The position numbers and the translations under genes were made by a program. Below the pieces are notes generated by a model that saw only the letters and a list, made by a program, of their open reading frames with translations, had not been told where the DNA came from and searched no databases. From NCBI RefSeq assembly GCF_035083965.1, contig NC_089735.1, forward strand, positions 11,445,001-11,509,000: a stretch of 64,000 bases of DNA. The letters run 5' to 3'. The stretch comes from Branchiostoma lanceolatum (lineage: Eukaryota > Chordata > Leptocardii > Amphioxiformes > Branchiostomatidae). Positions 39,501-51,300 of this stretch are shown here, one piece after another; the first letter of the stretch is position 1, and the number at the start of each line of letters is the position of its first letter.

Positions 39501-41718
39501 ACGATGAAGAGTGAGACGTCCACGTCCACCTGGGGGTCATTGACCTCGATCTGGGCGTAGCGCGCGTCGAACCATGCGGCCTTCCTGAACATTGCAGGTA
39601 AGGTGGTGTAGACAAACTCTACCAGAATCTGGAATCGGACACAGATAAATTTCATATACAATCTGTATCTAAGTAAACCTCAAGAAAGATAATATAAAGC
39701 AAAGGAAATAATGTAACCGTACAATTCATTATGTTAAAAATAATGCTCAGGGGCGCAACCGGGGGAGCCATACGCTCAAATTTCAACCACTTATAACGCC
39801 CGGACAGACTCTTACAAACATTCATTCTTCCCCCGCACTATCCCCGAGTGGAACGCCCTGCCTGGCGCGGTTGTTACGGCTCCCACCGTTGAGTCATACC
39901 GCGCCAGGCTGGAGGCCTGCCCGCCTTAGCCTGGGACCTCCCCCCCCCCCCCCCTACTTTGCCCCTTGCGGGGTTGGGGGTTAAACAAGTTGAAGAAGTT
40001 AAAAATATACCTCTATGTCTATGGGGAAGTCCTTTCCGTACAGTTCTTCGATGATGCGTTTGCGGATTTCGCGGTCTTCCTCCCGGGTTAGTGGCTGTGT
40101 GGCCACGTCCACACCCCTCTCCGCACGGAACTCTTCCTCTATCTCACGTACAACCACCTGCTCCCATTCCCAGAACTCCTCCTCATTCCTGGGAACGAGA
40201 AGAACGAAAGGAAAAGAGTGAGGACCTTATTAATTAATTTACAATAACGGGATATGATGAAAGTTTATAATGAAAGTTTATTGCAAATTCCTGCCCGTAG
40301 GCTAATTGCAAGTACATGTAACGTAACATGACCTATTTACGTGCAGAACCTATTTACGTCCGGTTTGGCTCATGTCCACATGTCGCGGTGTATTATTACA
40401 AAGTCTGTTCTCATGAGCAATAAAGAACATCATAAGTAAGATCCTTAGCCATCTCTTTAATTTTTGCACAGCAAATCATAATGGCCATGCGTTTACCACG
40501 TGAACGCCACGTGCCGCGCATGTGGGGGGATTTTACAGATAAACATTGTTTTTTTCCATCGCGTTAAGCAAGTGGCCGGACAGACATAGTGATTTTATTA
40601 TCAATTGTCTGCAGACTACTTTGGACAGTTACTGTGCATTTTTTTCTGGTCTATGTTCTTCAAGCATAGCGCTAGAAGGGAAAAGACCGAGGTGGACGAT
40701 AATGGGTTACCCTAGCACAATTCTTCATCATATACCTCAGTATGAATACATGCTCGCACGGCGTTAAATAGGCGGAGAAAAACTTACAGACAATGCATTT
40801 TCTTTCTAGAAGAGCTGATATTTCTGACCATGGGTTTAAAATTTGGCTCTGTCCGTGCGGTTTTAAGATAAATACGTTTTGAATAAATCGGACGTAAACT
40901 GGTCATGTTACGTTACATGTATACGTAACACAGAGTGGACGGACAGATAATGATGAACAATATAACATATGGCTACTCTAGTCTTAACTACTGACACAAA
41001 AGCATGACAACCAGAGATGGCAGACTTCACCCCCTTACTTATGTACATGTATGACAACCTTGCATTGTGTAGGTTTTTGGAAATTACAGAAACACATACG
41101 CCTACAGACAGAAACACAGAGAAGCAGACATACAGACAGGTTAATATGATAATTCTTGGGGTGAATGCAATAGAAAAGGCGGTGAGGTAATGGTAATTTT
41201 GTTGTAACAATAGTTCCTCGTTTCATGAAAACAAGTGAAAGGCCAAACTTTTACTCCTCCTCAATAGTGACTCACTTGAAATTTCGGATCCTTTTTCTTG
41301 GGAAAGCGACTGCGCCTGCGTCCTCAGTGGTGCTGTCGAAGGAGGTCGAGGCGCTTGTCTGAGTCTCGAGATCAGATTCCGCAGACTCAAACGACTCTCC
41401 GTCGTCTTTTACCGAGAGGAAAGCCAGCTCTCGGCGACAAACTTCATCTTGGGCAGCATGGACTATCTCAGAAACAAAGTGTGCCAGCATCTGTGCGCTG
41501 TCATCGCTCTCCCGATGATCTGACAAAGCGCCGTTGGTTGGGACAGCATCCTCTTCAAGGTCTTCCACGACAATATCGGAAAGCTGGCTGCTGTCTCCTC
41601 CAGGACCGCTCGGGGGCGTGGTTGGGCGCGTCTCCTTACCCTTGTGCATCTCCAACATTATTTCCTGGGCGGCTGACTGAACTCCGGCGGGCGCCGGGGA
41701 AACATCGCACTCCTCCAT
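36513..41718 (-). CDS. RING-finger (C3HC4) protein, paralogue of RING-A (RING-B)
   Basis: Seven minus-strand exons: 41718-41276, 40188-40011, 39628-39452, 38897-38718, 38216-38064, 37665-37532 and 36741-36513 (stop TAA), predicted 497 aa; all phases join. The N-terminus (1-148) is acidic and Ser/Thr-rich. Residues of about 149-328 match RING-A (LPAMFRKAAWFDARY; FFSVADTYALPRFW). The RING spans 368-407: CLLC, 12 residues, CGHVFC, C, CPTC. A further Cys cluster CDECKMSLCHAC (441-452) may bind another zinc and is absent from RING-A, which instead has acidic repeats. The intron inside the RING (phase 0, before AMGLTGCGH) and the next (phase 2, before FTWLW) match RING-A. RING-B has three introns in the shared domain that RING-A lacks, suggesting intron loss or partial retroposition in RING-A. 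E3 ligase function is inferred. Confidence 0.87.
36812..36859. repeat. 13-bp-arm inverted repeat in a RING-B intron
   Basis: GAGAATTCAGACT at 36812-36824 is mirrored by AGTCTGAATTCTC at 36847-36859, with a 22-nt loop. It may be a short MITE remnant. Confidence 0.6.
37401..37434. repeat. Perfect 15-bp hairpin in a RING-B intron
   Basis: TATCGCCATGAAAAA, loop GCCT, then the exact complement TTTTTCATGGCGATA. The arms are too short for a microRNA precursor; it could be a tiny palindrome or cruciform site. Confidence 0.7.
39030..39205. mobile_element. hAT-like MITE in intron 3 of RING-B (minus-strand order)
   Basis: A 176-bp nearly full palindrome with ends TACTCTCTAAGCAGAGGTTA on the left and the complement of TACTCTCCAAGCAGAGGTTA on the right. 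A perfect 8-bp duplication TCTCTGAC flanks it (39022-39029 and 39206-39213). The 8-bp duplication suggests hAT-type mobilisation. No coding capacity. Confidence 0.88.
39765..39929 (+). mobile_element. Non-LTR retrotransposon reverse-transcriptase tail in RING-B intron 2
   Basis: The plus-strand frame 39792-39929 encodes RTDSYKHSFFPRTIPEWNAL then VVTAPTVESYRARLEACPP and a TAG stop, the typical LINE reverse-transcriptase C-terminus. A poly-C run follows. It is 5'-truncated and antisense to RING-B. Confidence 0.75.
40321..40913. mobile_element. 593-bp non-autonomous DNA transposon, hAT-like, inserted in a dispersed repeat
   Basis: Ends ACGTAACATGACC and its exact complement GGTCATGTTACGT, with repeated TTTACGTSC-like motifs inside both ends. 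TACATGTA flanks both sides (40313-40320 and 40914-40921) as an 8-bp duplication. The host repeat, split here, is uninterrupted at 19012-19115. No transposase ORF. Located in intron 1 of RING-B. Confidence 0.85.
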
Positions 41719-41809
41719 GTCTCAGTTTTCAAGAAAACTTGAAAGCTATAACAAGACGTGAAATAAAAAAAGGTATGGCGGTTTGTCTTTGAGTTTGCGA
41801 ACACGAATG

Positions 41810-41842
41810 TTCGAAAATGAGCGTTCGAATGGAATCTTCGAA
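41810..41842. promoter_or_regulatory. TTCGAA palindrome cluster upstream of RING-B
   Basis: TTCGAA at 41810, 41824 and 41837 lies 92-124 bp upstream of the RING-B ATG (minus strand, 41718), next to GCGAACACGAA. RING-A has TTCGAACACGCGTTCGAA in its upstream region. The cluster lies in the 636-bp divergent spacer shared with STK31, so it could act on both genes. Function is inferred from paralogue sharing and density. Confidence 0.55.
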
Positions 41843-42354
41843 CCAGCTAGTCACTGGCGGGAAATTTGGATGTTTGGAAACAGGATTGAAAATGGTGAAG
41901 GCTTTATTTCATTTCATATGCTAGGGAAGAACAGGGGTTTATGGCAGACCGGTTGAGCTTTGAAACAAAACAAAAAGCTGCCTAACAAAAACACAATGTT
42001 GTATCATAGGTATACATTATTCATGAATACATCACACGTCAATGTCAGTATTTTCAAGCACCACCACAATATTCTTCTTTCACAGATCTTTCTTTATTGT
42101 TGCTTTCATTTTTTCGACTAACCTGATAGGTGGACCGCAGTATCACATTCATCGCATGGATTTTCGGTGATCCCGATTAGAAACAGAATTCGGCAATTAT
42201 CGGGAGGACCCGACGAATAATTTATTCAAATTGCCTCGTTCCCGCGTGCACACGTGAAAGTTTGGGACAGTCCGGTGGGACTCGGCCAGGCCTTGTGTGT
42301 GGAGCGTCCTTTCAGTTTTCTTCAACTCCCGAAGTGTTTATTTGAAGAAAAGAC

Positions 42355-45300
42355 ATGAGTGGCATGCACAAGACAGATGTCGGGCCCAGTAAACACAACG
42401 GCACGGAGACTTACGACGTTTTTGTAGGAGGACTCCCAGATACAGCCACTGACGTGAGTTCTTGGAAAAAATCCAACATGGCGGCGCCAAACTTTTTGTT
42501 TTTCATCTTTCCACACAGCATCTTCGCAGATGTCGGCGATATTGCCGTTTTTGCGTGGTAGTTTTTGACCTAGAACTGCCCAGAAATAATGCTAGGAAAC
42601 TAAATATGAGTCAGTTGGTTTTAGAGATCATTTTTACGTTGAAAGTTAGAGTGATGTTTGTTGAGAAAGTGGAGGCGTGGTGTGGGCATCCCCTGACATA
42701 TGATAGCTGCTCATTTTCGCGGGAACGAAAAATTATGTACAGTATTTGTAAATGTCTGACGGTCAGTCCAGAAACGTACAGAAAGTATCTAATACTAATC
42801 ATAGGTCAAGATTATGTTCTTTCATAGGACTCAAAAATGTTAGCAAATTTTCCTTCAGATTTTGCCCACTGTCTCAGAACTTTAAAGAAGAAGGGAATAC
42901 TGTGTGGTGAGATACTGAAATATGTGTGGCATTATTATACAGTACCATGTGTAAGGTGGCTGCTTTTGCAACACAAATTCAGGACACCCTGAAACCAACA
43001 CAGGCCATCATTTCCAATGTGTTCCTACTATAATATAGTATAATATAATAATAAGCAAGGAGGTTTAATCAAGGCTATAAGTGCTTTCACACATTCGAGT
43101 ACCCCTGGCTTGTATTTGATGAATGCCCAGACGGCTTTTGTTTACGTCTCAGGGGCCTTCACCTTTCAAGTTTGACTCCGCACATGCGTACTTGAATGTG
43201 TGAAAGCGTGTATTATTCTAACCATAATAGGTGCTTGCTGCACCTTGTAATGAGGCTGATGATGACGATGAAACTCAAAGATACATGATGAATGAAGTCT
43301 CTTGATTTTCATGAAAATTTAAATGCTGTAAATTAACAATTGCATGTAGATGTGTGCACATGTGACATACCAATTACCATACTGTAAATGCAGAAATGTT
43401 CGCGGTGGTTTTATGTTCGCGGTTTTCGTGGCAACCGTTTCACCACGAACTCAAAACCACCGCAAACATTTTTGTCCAATAGGCAATACTGCAAAGCAGT
43501 ATGAGGCTATAGCGCTGCCGCAAACGTAAAACCACCGCGAACGCTCAATTTTCGCCGTGAAATAAAAACCACGCGAACTTAAATGCACTTACAGTATTCC
43601 TTTCAGAGGATGGACACACTAATCACAAACTTGTGCAGACCTTTCTTAAATTAAAAGATTTTACTTTTTTCAGAGGCAAGTCAACACCCGGTACAGTGCC
43701 TTTGGAGAGATTCACTCCATAGCCTTGATAAAAGGAAAATACCCAGGCACCAAAGTGGCGTAAGTACTTATTATTATTAACAAATAGTCATACCTTCAAG
43801 TACCAGAGTTATCAACCCAGACGTGTTTTCCTCTAGACTTATCGTAGAGTGGAACTCATTGCCACTAAGTACTGTAGGGGCGTCCTTATAAGATACACTT
43901 ACAGCTTAAAGTATGTGGAAAAGTAATGTGTGATACTGGTAAGCCGTTCAGTGTAATATAACCAGCTTCTGCCGCGCTGCCTGTCTGCAAAGCTAGTATG
44001 TTACACCAAAGGGTTGTTATACCGGCTATATAGAGACAGATACACCTTTAACTATTGAAATCACAATCGAATGAAGTATTGTTTTTGGCTTGTCTGTGTG
44101 TTTCTGTGATTCTCAATAATTTCTGTGATTCCCAATAATTATACATCCTTGCCATCATCCTCAATGCTGATATTTTTTTTCCGTTGGACTGGAAAGGTTG
44201 CATGGATAAGAGGGTGAACTGAAGTCTGCCATCTGTAATTCCCTTGTTTGTAATGTTGTACATTGTTATTCACCTTCACAGGTTTGTGCGGTTCTTCAGT
44301 AAGCTGGATGCTGACAAGGCCGTCATGGAAACCAATGGAGAGATCTTTGATGGCAAATTCATTATTGTGAGTACACAAAGAGGGCCTGTATGAGGGGTTC
44401 CAGTAATTCTTTACGCTAAATTCCTGCTTATGCATATTTCGACATGCTGTCAGCCCACAAAGTCATTGTATTGATTTCCGGACTTCATGACTGGTTTTCT
44501 ACAGAAATTATATAAACAAAACTGTAAATTCAGAAATGTTCGCAATGGTTTTATGTTCGTTGTTTTCGTGGTAAGCTATTCACCATGAACTTAAAACCAC
44601 CCCAAAATATTTTTGCCCTGACCTACCCCCTTGACTACTTTGTCAGAAACACGAACTTAAAAACCACTGCGAACACTCTATTTTCTCCCTAACACGGAAT
44701 TAAAACCACGCAAACTTAGATGCATTTGTAGTAATTCAGTTATAATTGATATATATACATGATATTTTCTTGTTCGCTACTCTGTGACTACAGGTGAGGC
44801 GCAGTAGAGACCAGAAAAACATCCGTGATCAGTCGTAAGTGTATCCTCGTTATTTTGCAGCAAATATCTTGATTTTAGTTGCTGGCACGTGCAAAGAAAA
44901 GTCGGAAGGATGATGACAGTAAAGTCATTCCAATACAATATTATGAATTTTTATTGAAAATGCTCAGTATGGGACAATTCATGTGAGTTTTCCCTGTCAG
45001 GGGGGTTGCACGGAATTGCTGAAAAGACTCCTATCACTTATAGAGTTGTATTTATGTTGTTCTTATACATTTTCAAGACCTTTCAAATAATTTTTGTACT
45101 GCACACAATTTTCTGAAAACTTCAACATAATTGAATGAATGAATGAATGGTTTAGAGTACAAATAAGAGTATCTTGCAGTCTGTTGATGAAGGTTAGACA
45201 TCCAGGTAACAAGATACACCAGCTTAAGTAACTATTTTTTATTGCATCTTGCAGTCTGTTGGCTGAATAACATACTTCTTTCAAACCTCAAAGTAACAAG

Positions 45301-48300
45301 CCCAAAGTTTCAAGTTCAATGATATATTTGAACTGCTAAGTATCAAAATGTTTATCCTTAACACATTTTTACATTAATTTACAGTCATGAATAAACTTTA
45401 AAAAGTATTATCGTGACCTAAGACAGTCTGATTTTATCAATGTAAAATTGGTTTTTAAAAGATGTTTGTTGCTTTTTGATGTTGCAGATCTGAGGAGAAT
45501 AACAACAGGCTCTCCCCAGGTAGAGGCAACTGGAACATGAACAAGGAACACCACCCTAGGAGTGGCACAGAAACAAATGGGTCTTCTGCTGTCAAGGAAC
45601 ACCACCCAAGGAGTGTCACAGGAACAAACGGGTCTTCTGCTGTCAAGGAACACCACCCAAGGAGTGGCTCAGGAACAAACGGATCTTCTGCTGTAGCACC
45701 AGCGGTAAGGCCTCAAGTATATTATGAGAGGACTTTTAGTAAAGTTTTACCATGAATGCTGAAGACAGTTCAGATATCCAGGTGTTCAAGTCAAAAACAT
45801 TCTTGATTTTACCTTTGTGTAACAATGGTCCGTATGAAGACCTAACTACAGTAAAGAGAAGAAAGTTGTAGGGCCATGTGTCATCGGGACTAGCTAAGAT
45901 AATCATGCAAGGAACCGTCCAGGGAGGAAGAAAATGAGGTAGACATGGAAAAGAAGGGAAGATAATATCAGATAATGGACAGACATGACACTAAGTGAAA
46001 CGCCAAGAAAACCAGAAAACCGAGAAGGGTGGAGAAAACTGGTTGCAAGATCTTCTGTGGTGCCCCAATGGTCAAATAGTTAGACTAAGGGATAGAAGAG
46101 AAGAAGAAGAGAGAGAAAACAGGTATTCGCAGTCATTTATTTAATGTGGTGGTCTAAGGGTATCCAGCAGAATAATATATGAGAGTCAACATTACTGGCG
46201 TTGTGTGGCGTAATAGATAGAACATCCGACTGTCAAACAAGGGGACCCGAGTTCGAACCCGGGCTGCCCCCAGACATGTCTGGACATGCGCCCCGGCATT
46301 GTACCCTTGGATCTAGGGTTAGGGACGTCCCTCGGATAGGACGTTAAATGGAGGTCCCGTGTTTGGGGAGAGCCAAAGCCCGCAGACGTAAAAGAACCCA
46401 CCCCCCCTTTTGAAAAAGAGTAGGGGCATGCCCCAGTGTGCGATGATCCAAATCCTTCTGTCTGGAGTTGGTAATTCACTACAAATCACCTGGATGGAGG
46501 CCTGGCAAACCTCCATCTCGTATCAGCCATACAGTGATTTACATCATTCACCCGGACGGGAGAACTGGCGCATCGCCGTCTTGTATGACAGCCAACGAAA
46601 GGATATATCACCCCATAAAAAGGGCGATATAACCCCGTCATAGCGAAAGCATGTCAACTGATGATAACATTACAATGAGTCCTGTTGGAGCCTCAAATGA
46701 CAATAGCCATTGCATGTTGAGTAGACATCAATACTGATCTGGTGTTTTTTTGTTGTCATTTAGATGGAGGAGAGGCAAGTATTTGTCACACAGGTGGAAG
46801 ATGTTTGCACCTTTTGGGGCCAGAACATGAAAGTTGGAGAGAAGATCGTGCAGTTCTCAGACGAGCTGCAAGGTGTCTGTGCGGCTGCACTGCCTCTTAC
46901 TCTCCCACCCAAGCCCAGAAAGGTAGGAAACATTTCATATCATGTTTGGTCCAATGTATGGGGAAATCTTAGCCATGAAACCTCTACTTGTTATGTTGAA
47001 GATCCCAATATACTTATCAAGAAGAGTAGGGGTGACCTGGTGTGCTTGGCCCAATCCTTCTGTATCTGAATATCTTCTGTATCTATATAGCCGGTATATT
47101 GACCTTCATCGTAACAGACCATGGCCAGCTTTTAAATCTGTATCGGAATAGCCAGTATAACCACCCTTCAACGTAACACCAGCTTCTGTATCTGTATAGC
47201 CAGCATAACCACCCTTCAGCGTAACACGCCAGCTTCTGTATCTGCAGTATATCTACACTTCAACGTACATGTAACACCAGCTTCAGTATCTGTATAGCCA
47301 GTATAACTTCCCTTCAGCCAAATACACCAGATTTGCAAGCAGGCAGCAACAGCTGGATATATTCCACTTAACAAGCTGTCACACCTTAGCCTCTACCAGG
47401 CTCTGTGGATGGCTGGAAAAGTAGTAGAAATTGGCTGAATAGAGTGAATACTATGCTAAGGGAGTCAGCTACGGAGAGAGGGTCCAAGAAATTGGCCGAA
47501 TAGAGTGAATACTATGCTAAGGGAGTCGGCTACGGAGAGAGGGTCCAAGAAATTGGCCGAATAGAGTGAATACTATGCTAAGGGAGTCGGCTACGGAGAG
47601 AGGGTCCAAGAAATTGGCCGAATAGAGTGAATAGTATGCTAAGGGAGTCAGCTACGGAGAGAGGGTCCAAGAAATTGGCCGAATAGAGTGAATAGTATGC
47701 TAAGGTAGTTGGCTACGGAGAGAGGGTCCAATATGCTATCCGTCGATGGCATATTAGACCTTCCCTGCATAGCGGACTACCCTTGGCATACTACATGTAT
47801 TCACTCTATTTGGCCAATTTCTACTACTGTAAATGCATTTAAGTTTGCATGGTTTTTATTTCGCGCCAGAGGGAAAGTGAAGAGTTTTCGGTGGATTTAT
47901 GTTCACGGCAGCGCTATAGTCACATACTGCTACAGTATCAGACAAAAATGTTCGCGGTGAAACGGTCACCGCGAAAACCACAAATATAAAACCATCGCGA
48001 ACATTTCTGCGTTAACAGTATTTTCCCAGCCATCTGCGGAGCCTGGTAGAGGCTAGTCACACCGAACCTTTGCTGCAAGTGTTGTTTTTAAGAAATTTGT
48101 TGTCTTGTGGGACACTACAGGCTTATCCTGTCACTGAATGACCATTGAGGTTACGTACGCGTTAGCATACACAGATTTTTTATCGGTGTTCATGAAAAAA
48201 TATTTCTTGCTTTCTTTCCAGCTGTATGGAGCCAAGTTCTCTGAGGACCAACAGTGGTACAGATGCAAGGTCATCAACATGGTGTCTGATAACCAGGTGA

Positions 48301-51300
48301 GTTGTCATACTGGACAGTTGTACACTCCAATACTACTGTAAAGTCTGAAATATATGCAGTGGTTTAATGTTTCCGTGGGGCCTCTCATCCATATCTGCTA
48401 AGTAATTACACGGCAGATACATGTATGTGTTTTGGGGTAACAGCATTGTTTCAACTGCGAACCTGAATTTGAATTTGAAACATCATGGAAAACTCCTTTC
48501 TTACCCCCGAAATAAATAAATTTACAATAATTTACAATATGTAATTTTACAGATATGTCAAACTACTTTCTTTATTGCAATCACAAATTGTTTACCCTAT
48601 TGTACTACTCAAAGCTCAGAACAGCCTAAATTCATTGTGCGCAGACTATCACAATCTGTAGTGGGAGGGGGGGGGAGTTCTACAGCACCTTAACAAGAAT
48701 AGTTTTTTTATTGATTTTCGTTGGGCTTAGTCATTTTAGATGGTGATGTACAGTGTGCTACACACAAAGCTGTCGGCCCCATGTATGAAAGAGCTGCAGG
48801 CATAAGCCTCTCAATCCTCTGCATCTATAAGAACCCAACGCACTTTTGAAAAGAGTAGACTCAATGGGGTGCCCCAGGGTGCTAGTTGAAAAATGTAAGC
48901 TGAAGCGAAGCTACATTGCACTTCTAGCTAACATTAACAATGTAGTGTCATCGATCAGAAAAAAATTCATTTTATCCCTTCCTATGTTAGTCTTTTACTC
49001 ATGGTCATACCCTTCCAAGTGATGTATATGCAAATTGAGGCATTCTTGTCCTTGTTGTATAGGCTTTGGTGCAGTATGTGGATTATGGTAACACTGAGAC
49101 AGTACAGTGGCAGGAGATACGCATGCTTCCACCGGACTTCGCTTCGATACCCCCGTATGCTGAGTGTTACCAGCTCACTGGGATGGTACCTACTGCTCAG
49201 GATCAAACACAGGTAGGAATGTCTTGTCTTTATCGCTGATGATTTGGATAATGTAATTAAGGGCATGAAATCTATCTTTGTTAGAGTGTGTGTGTCTGTC
49301 TGCCTGCCTGTGAGTGTGTGAAAGTGTGTGTTTCTGTATGTTTCTACAACTCCCCAACATAATGCAGCGTTGCCATACATCCTCAGTACTGCTATTTTTG
49401 TCTGTGGGACTGAAAGGGTCACAAAGTAGTACAGATATACTGTAGGAGTGAAGCCTGCTATCCCTAATTGCCTGATTTTCTATGTGATGGTAGTTAAAAA
49501 AAGGAGAAGGAAAGTGATATTGAACCAGTTAAGCTCAAGTGAACTCAATGAACAGATGAGCTAATCTTCCACTGGTCATGACAGAGAAGACAAACGCTAT
49601 ATACAGTATTTACAGGTTCATTGCACCGGGGAAATTCCCCTAGGTCTTTTCGACAAGCACATAGAACAGCGGACCACGGCTTCACGTCCCTTCCTAAGGA
49701 CTGCAACCCTTTCTGGCAGCGCGCATGTCAGCGACACAGCCGGGATCGAACCTCGGGCTTCTAGTTCCAGAGGCAGGATCGCTAACCACTGGACTAAGCA
49801 CGCTACCCAAAGGAACAGTTTCACTGGTGACGTTTCCCCCTTTGTTGCAGGGCCTCGGCATCCTTCAGTCGTTGATAGAGAACCAGGCTGTACAGGTGAA
49901 GGTCCGAGCCAAATCAGAGGAAGGGGCGATGGAAGCCGATGTCACAGTGGATGGAGTCGACATCAGCCAATCCCTGGCGGAGAAAGGGTTCATAGTGGAA
50001 CGGCCCGTGAAGCAGTCTCCTGCTAAACCCACTCCGCCCGCCCCTGATGTGATTGACAGGCATGTGCTGAATATTTTTTTAAATCTCATTAATGTCCTTT
50101 AGGAGTAATTCATCAGTTTTGTACAAGCTGTCAAAGACCAGACTGACAGGTTTGATCTTCTCAAACTGGGAAGGACCCCTATTTTTATCAAGAAGTTTGG
50201 TGGTGTTTTTAACATACTCCAGGTTTGGCTCTCCTCAAACACTGGACCTCACTCTTTACCTCACATCTGAGACTAAGAGTACATCACTAACCAAAATTTT
50301 GCTCCTTTTTACCTGAATGGAGAGAATAAATTTGTGTCAAGTGCCTTTCACAATGGACCAGCTAGGGATTCAAACCCAGAACCTTTTGATTTTGAGTCAA
50401 CAACCCTTACCTGGCTCGTGTATCATGTATCTTGTCTCTTTCCTGGTTTATTATATTGTTCGATACGGGTGTTCCAGACCGGTCTGTATTTTACGGTTTC
50501 CCATGGGCTTCTACTTGTATCCCACGGGCTGCCATCAAATATCTCTCTTCCTGGGTGTCGCGTGCAGCATTGTCAAATATTCGAATACTGAATCAGGAAG
50601 TCGGAGTTAATGCTCTTACAAGTTCTTGTTTGAGAATACCTTCTTTTTTTGGTAACCCACACTGAAGTTTGTATTTTCTCAGTTGGATATGACATAGAAA
50701 GGATACAACACAGTGCATACTGCATCACCCTCAGTCCCAGCCCTCCTGCGGGTCGGATCGCCCCACGGCAAACCTGCAGTTAGGCTGGTACCTTTGGTGA
50801 TACTGTAATTTACTTTATCTTCACGGTAGGAAAATTTCACGGTGTAAGGACAATGGACATTTTCACTGAACTTGAGCTTCATGGTGGTGGCAAATGATTT
50901 AGAGAATGTATGTATGAATGAATCATACTGATAATAACAACAGGTTTTTTTCATGGTGATGATAAGTTCACGGTATAGGGGTGACCATGAAAACAGTGAA
51001 CATAAAGTTACAGTGAAAGAAACAAAAATTACAGCAATTAAAAGGCCATGTTGTATTCTCTATAAATACATGACATTCTGCTGTAGGTCAATGGCAAAGG
51101 GAGACAGCGGAGACGGAGAACGACTGGACCAAGTACAGGCTCTTAGAGGAAAACTCACGGACATGGAGAACCGTGTTAAGGTGTTCGTGCAAGAGAGGCA
51201 CACTCTTCAGGACCAAATGAACGTGAGCTTTTTTGTTTGCAAAAGTCATTTAGAACTAGTGTTGTTTGTGTTTGCAGTTTTGGAATGGTAAATAAAGCAG

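Larger units (their letters stand above)
47387..48057. mobile_element. Foldback element carrying a 61-bp array and a nested MITE
   Basis: The ends TAGCCTCTACCAGGCTCTG and its complement (GGAGCCTGGTAGAGGCTAG) bracket the unit. The inner arm GTAGTAGAAATTGG is mirrored by CCAATTTCTACTA. The 61-bp array follows the left arm, and a family-D MITE interrupts the right arm at a TA. A related end sequence is present at about 25260. Intron 6 of STK31. Confidence 0.7.

Noticed and set aside
47428-47730. Regular repeats resembling a CRISPR array
   Set aside because: Head-to-tail 61-bp units without unique spacers, in a eukaryotic intron.
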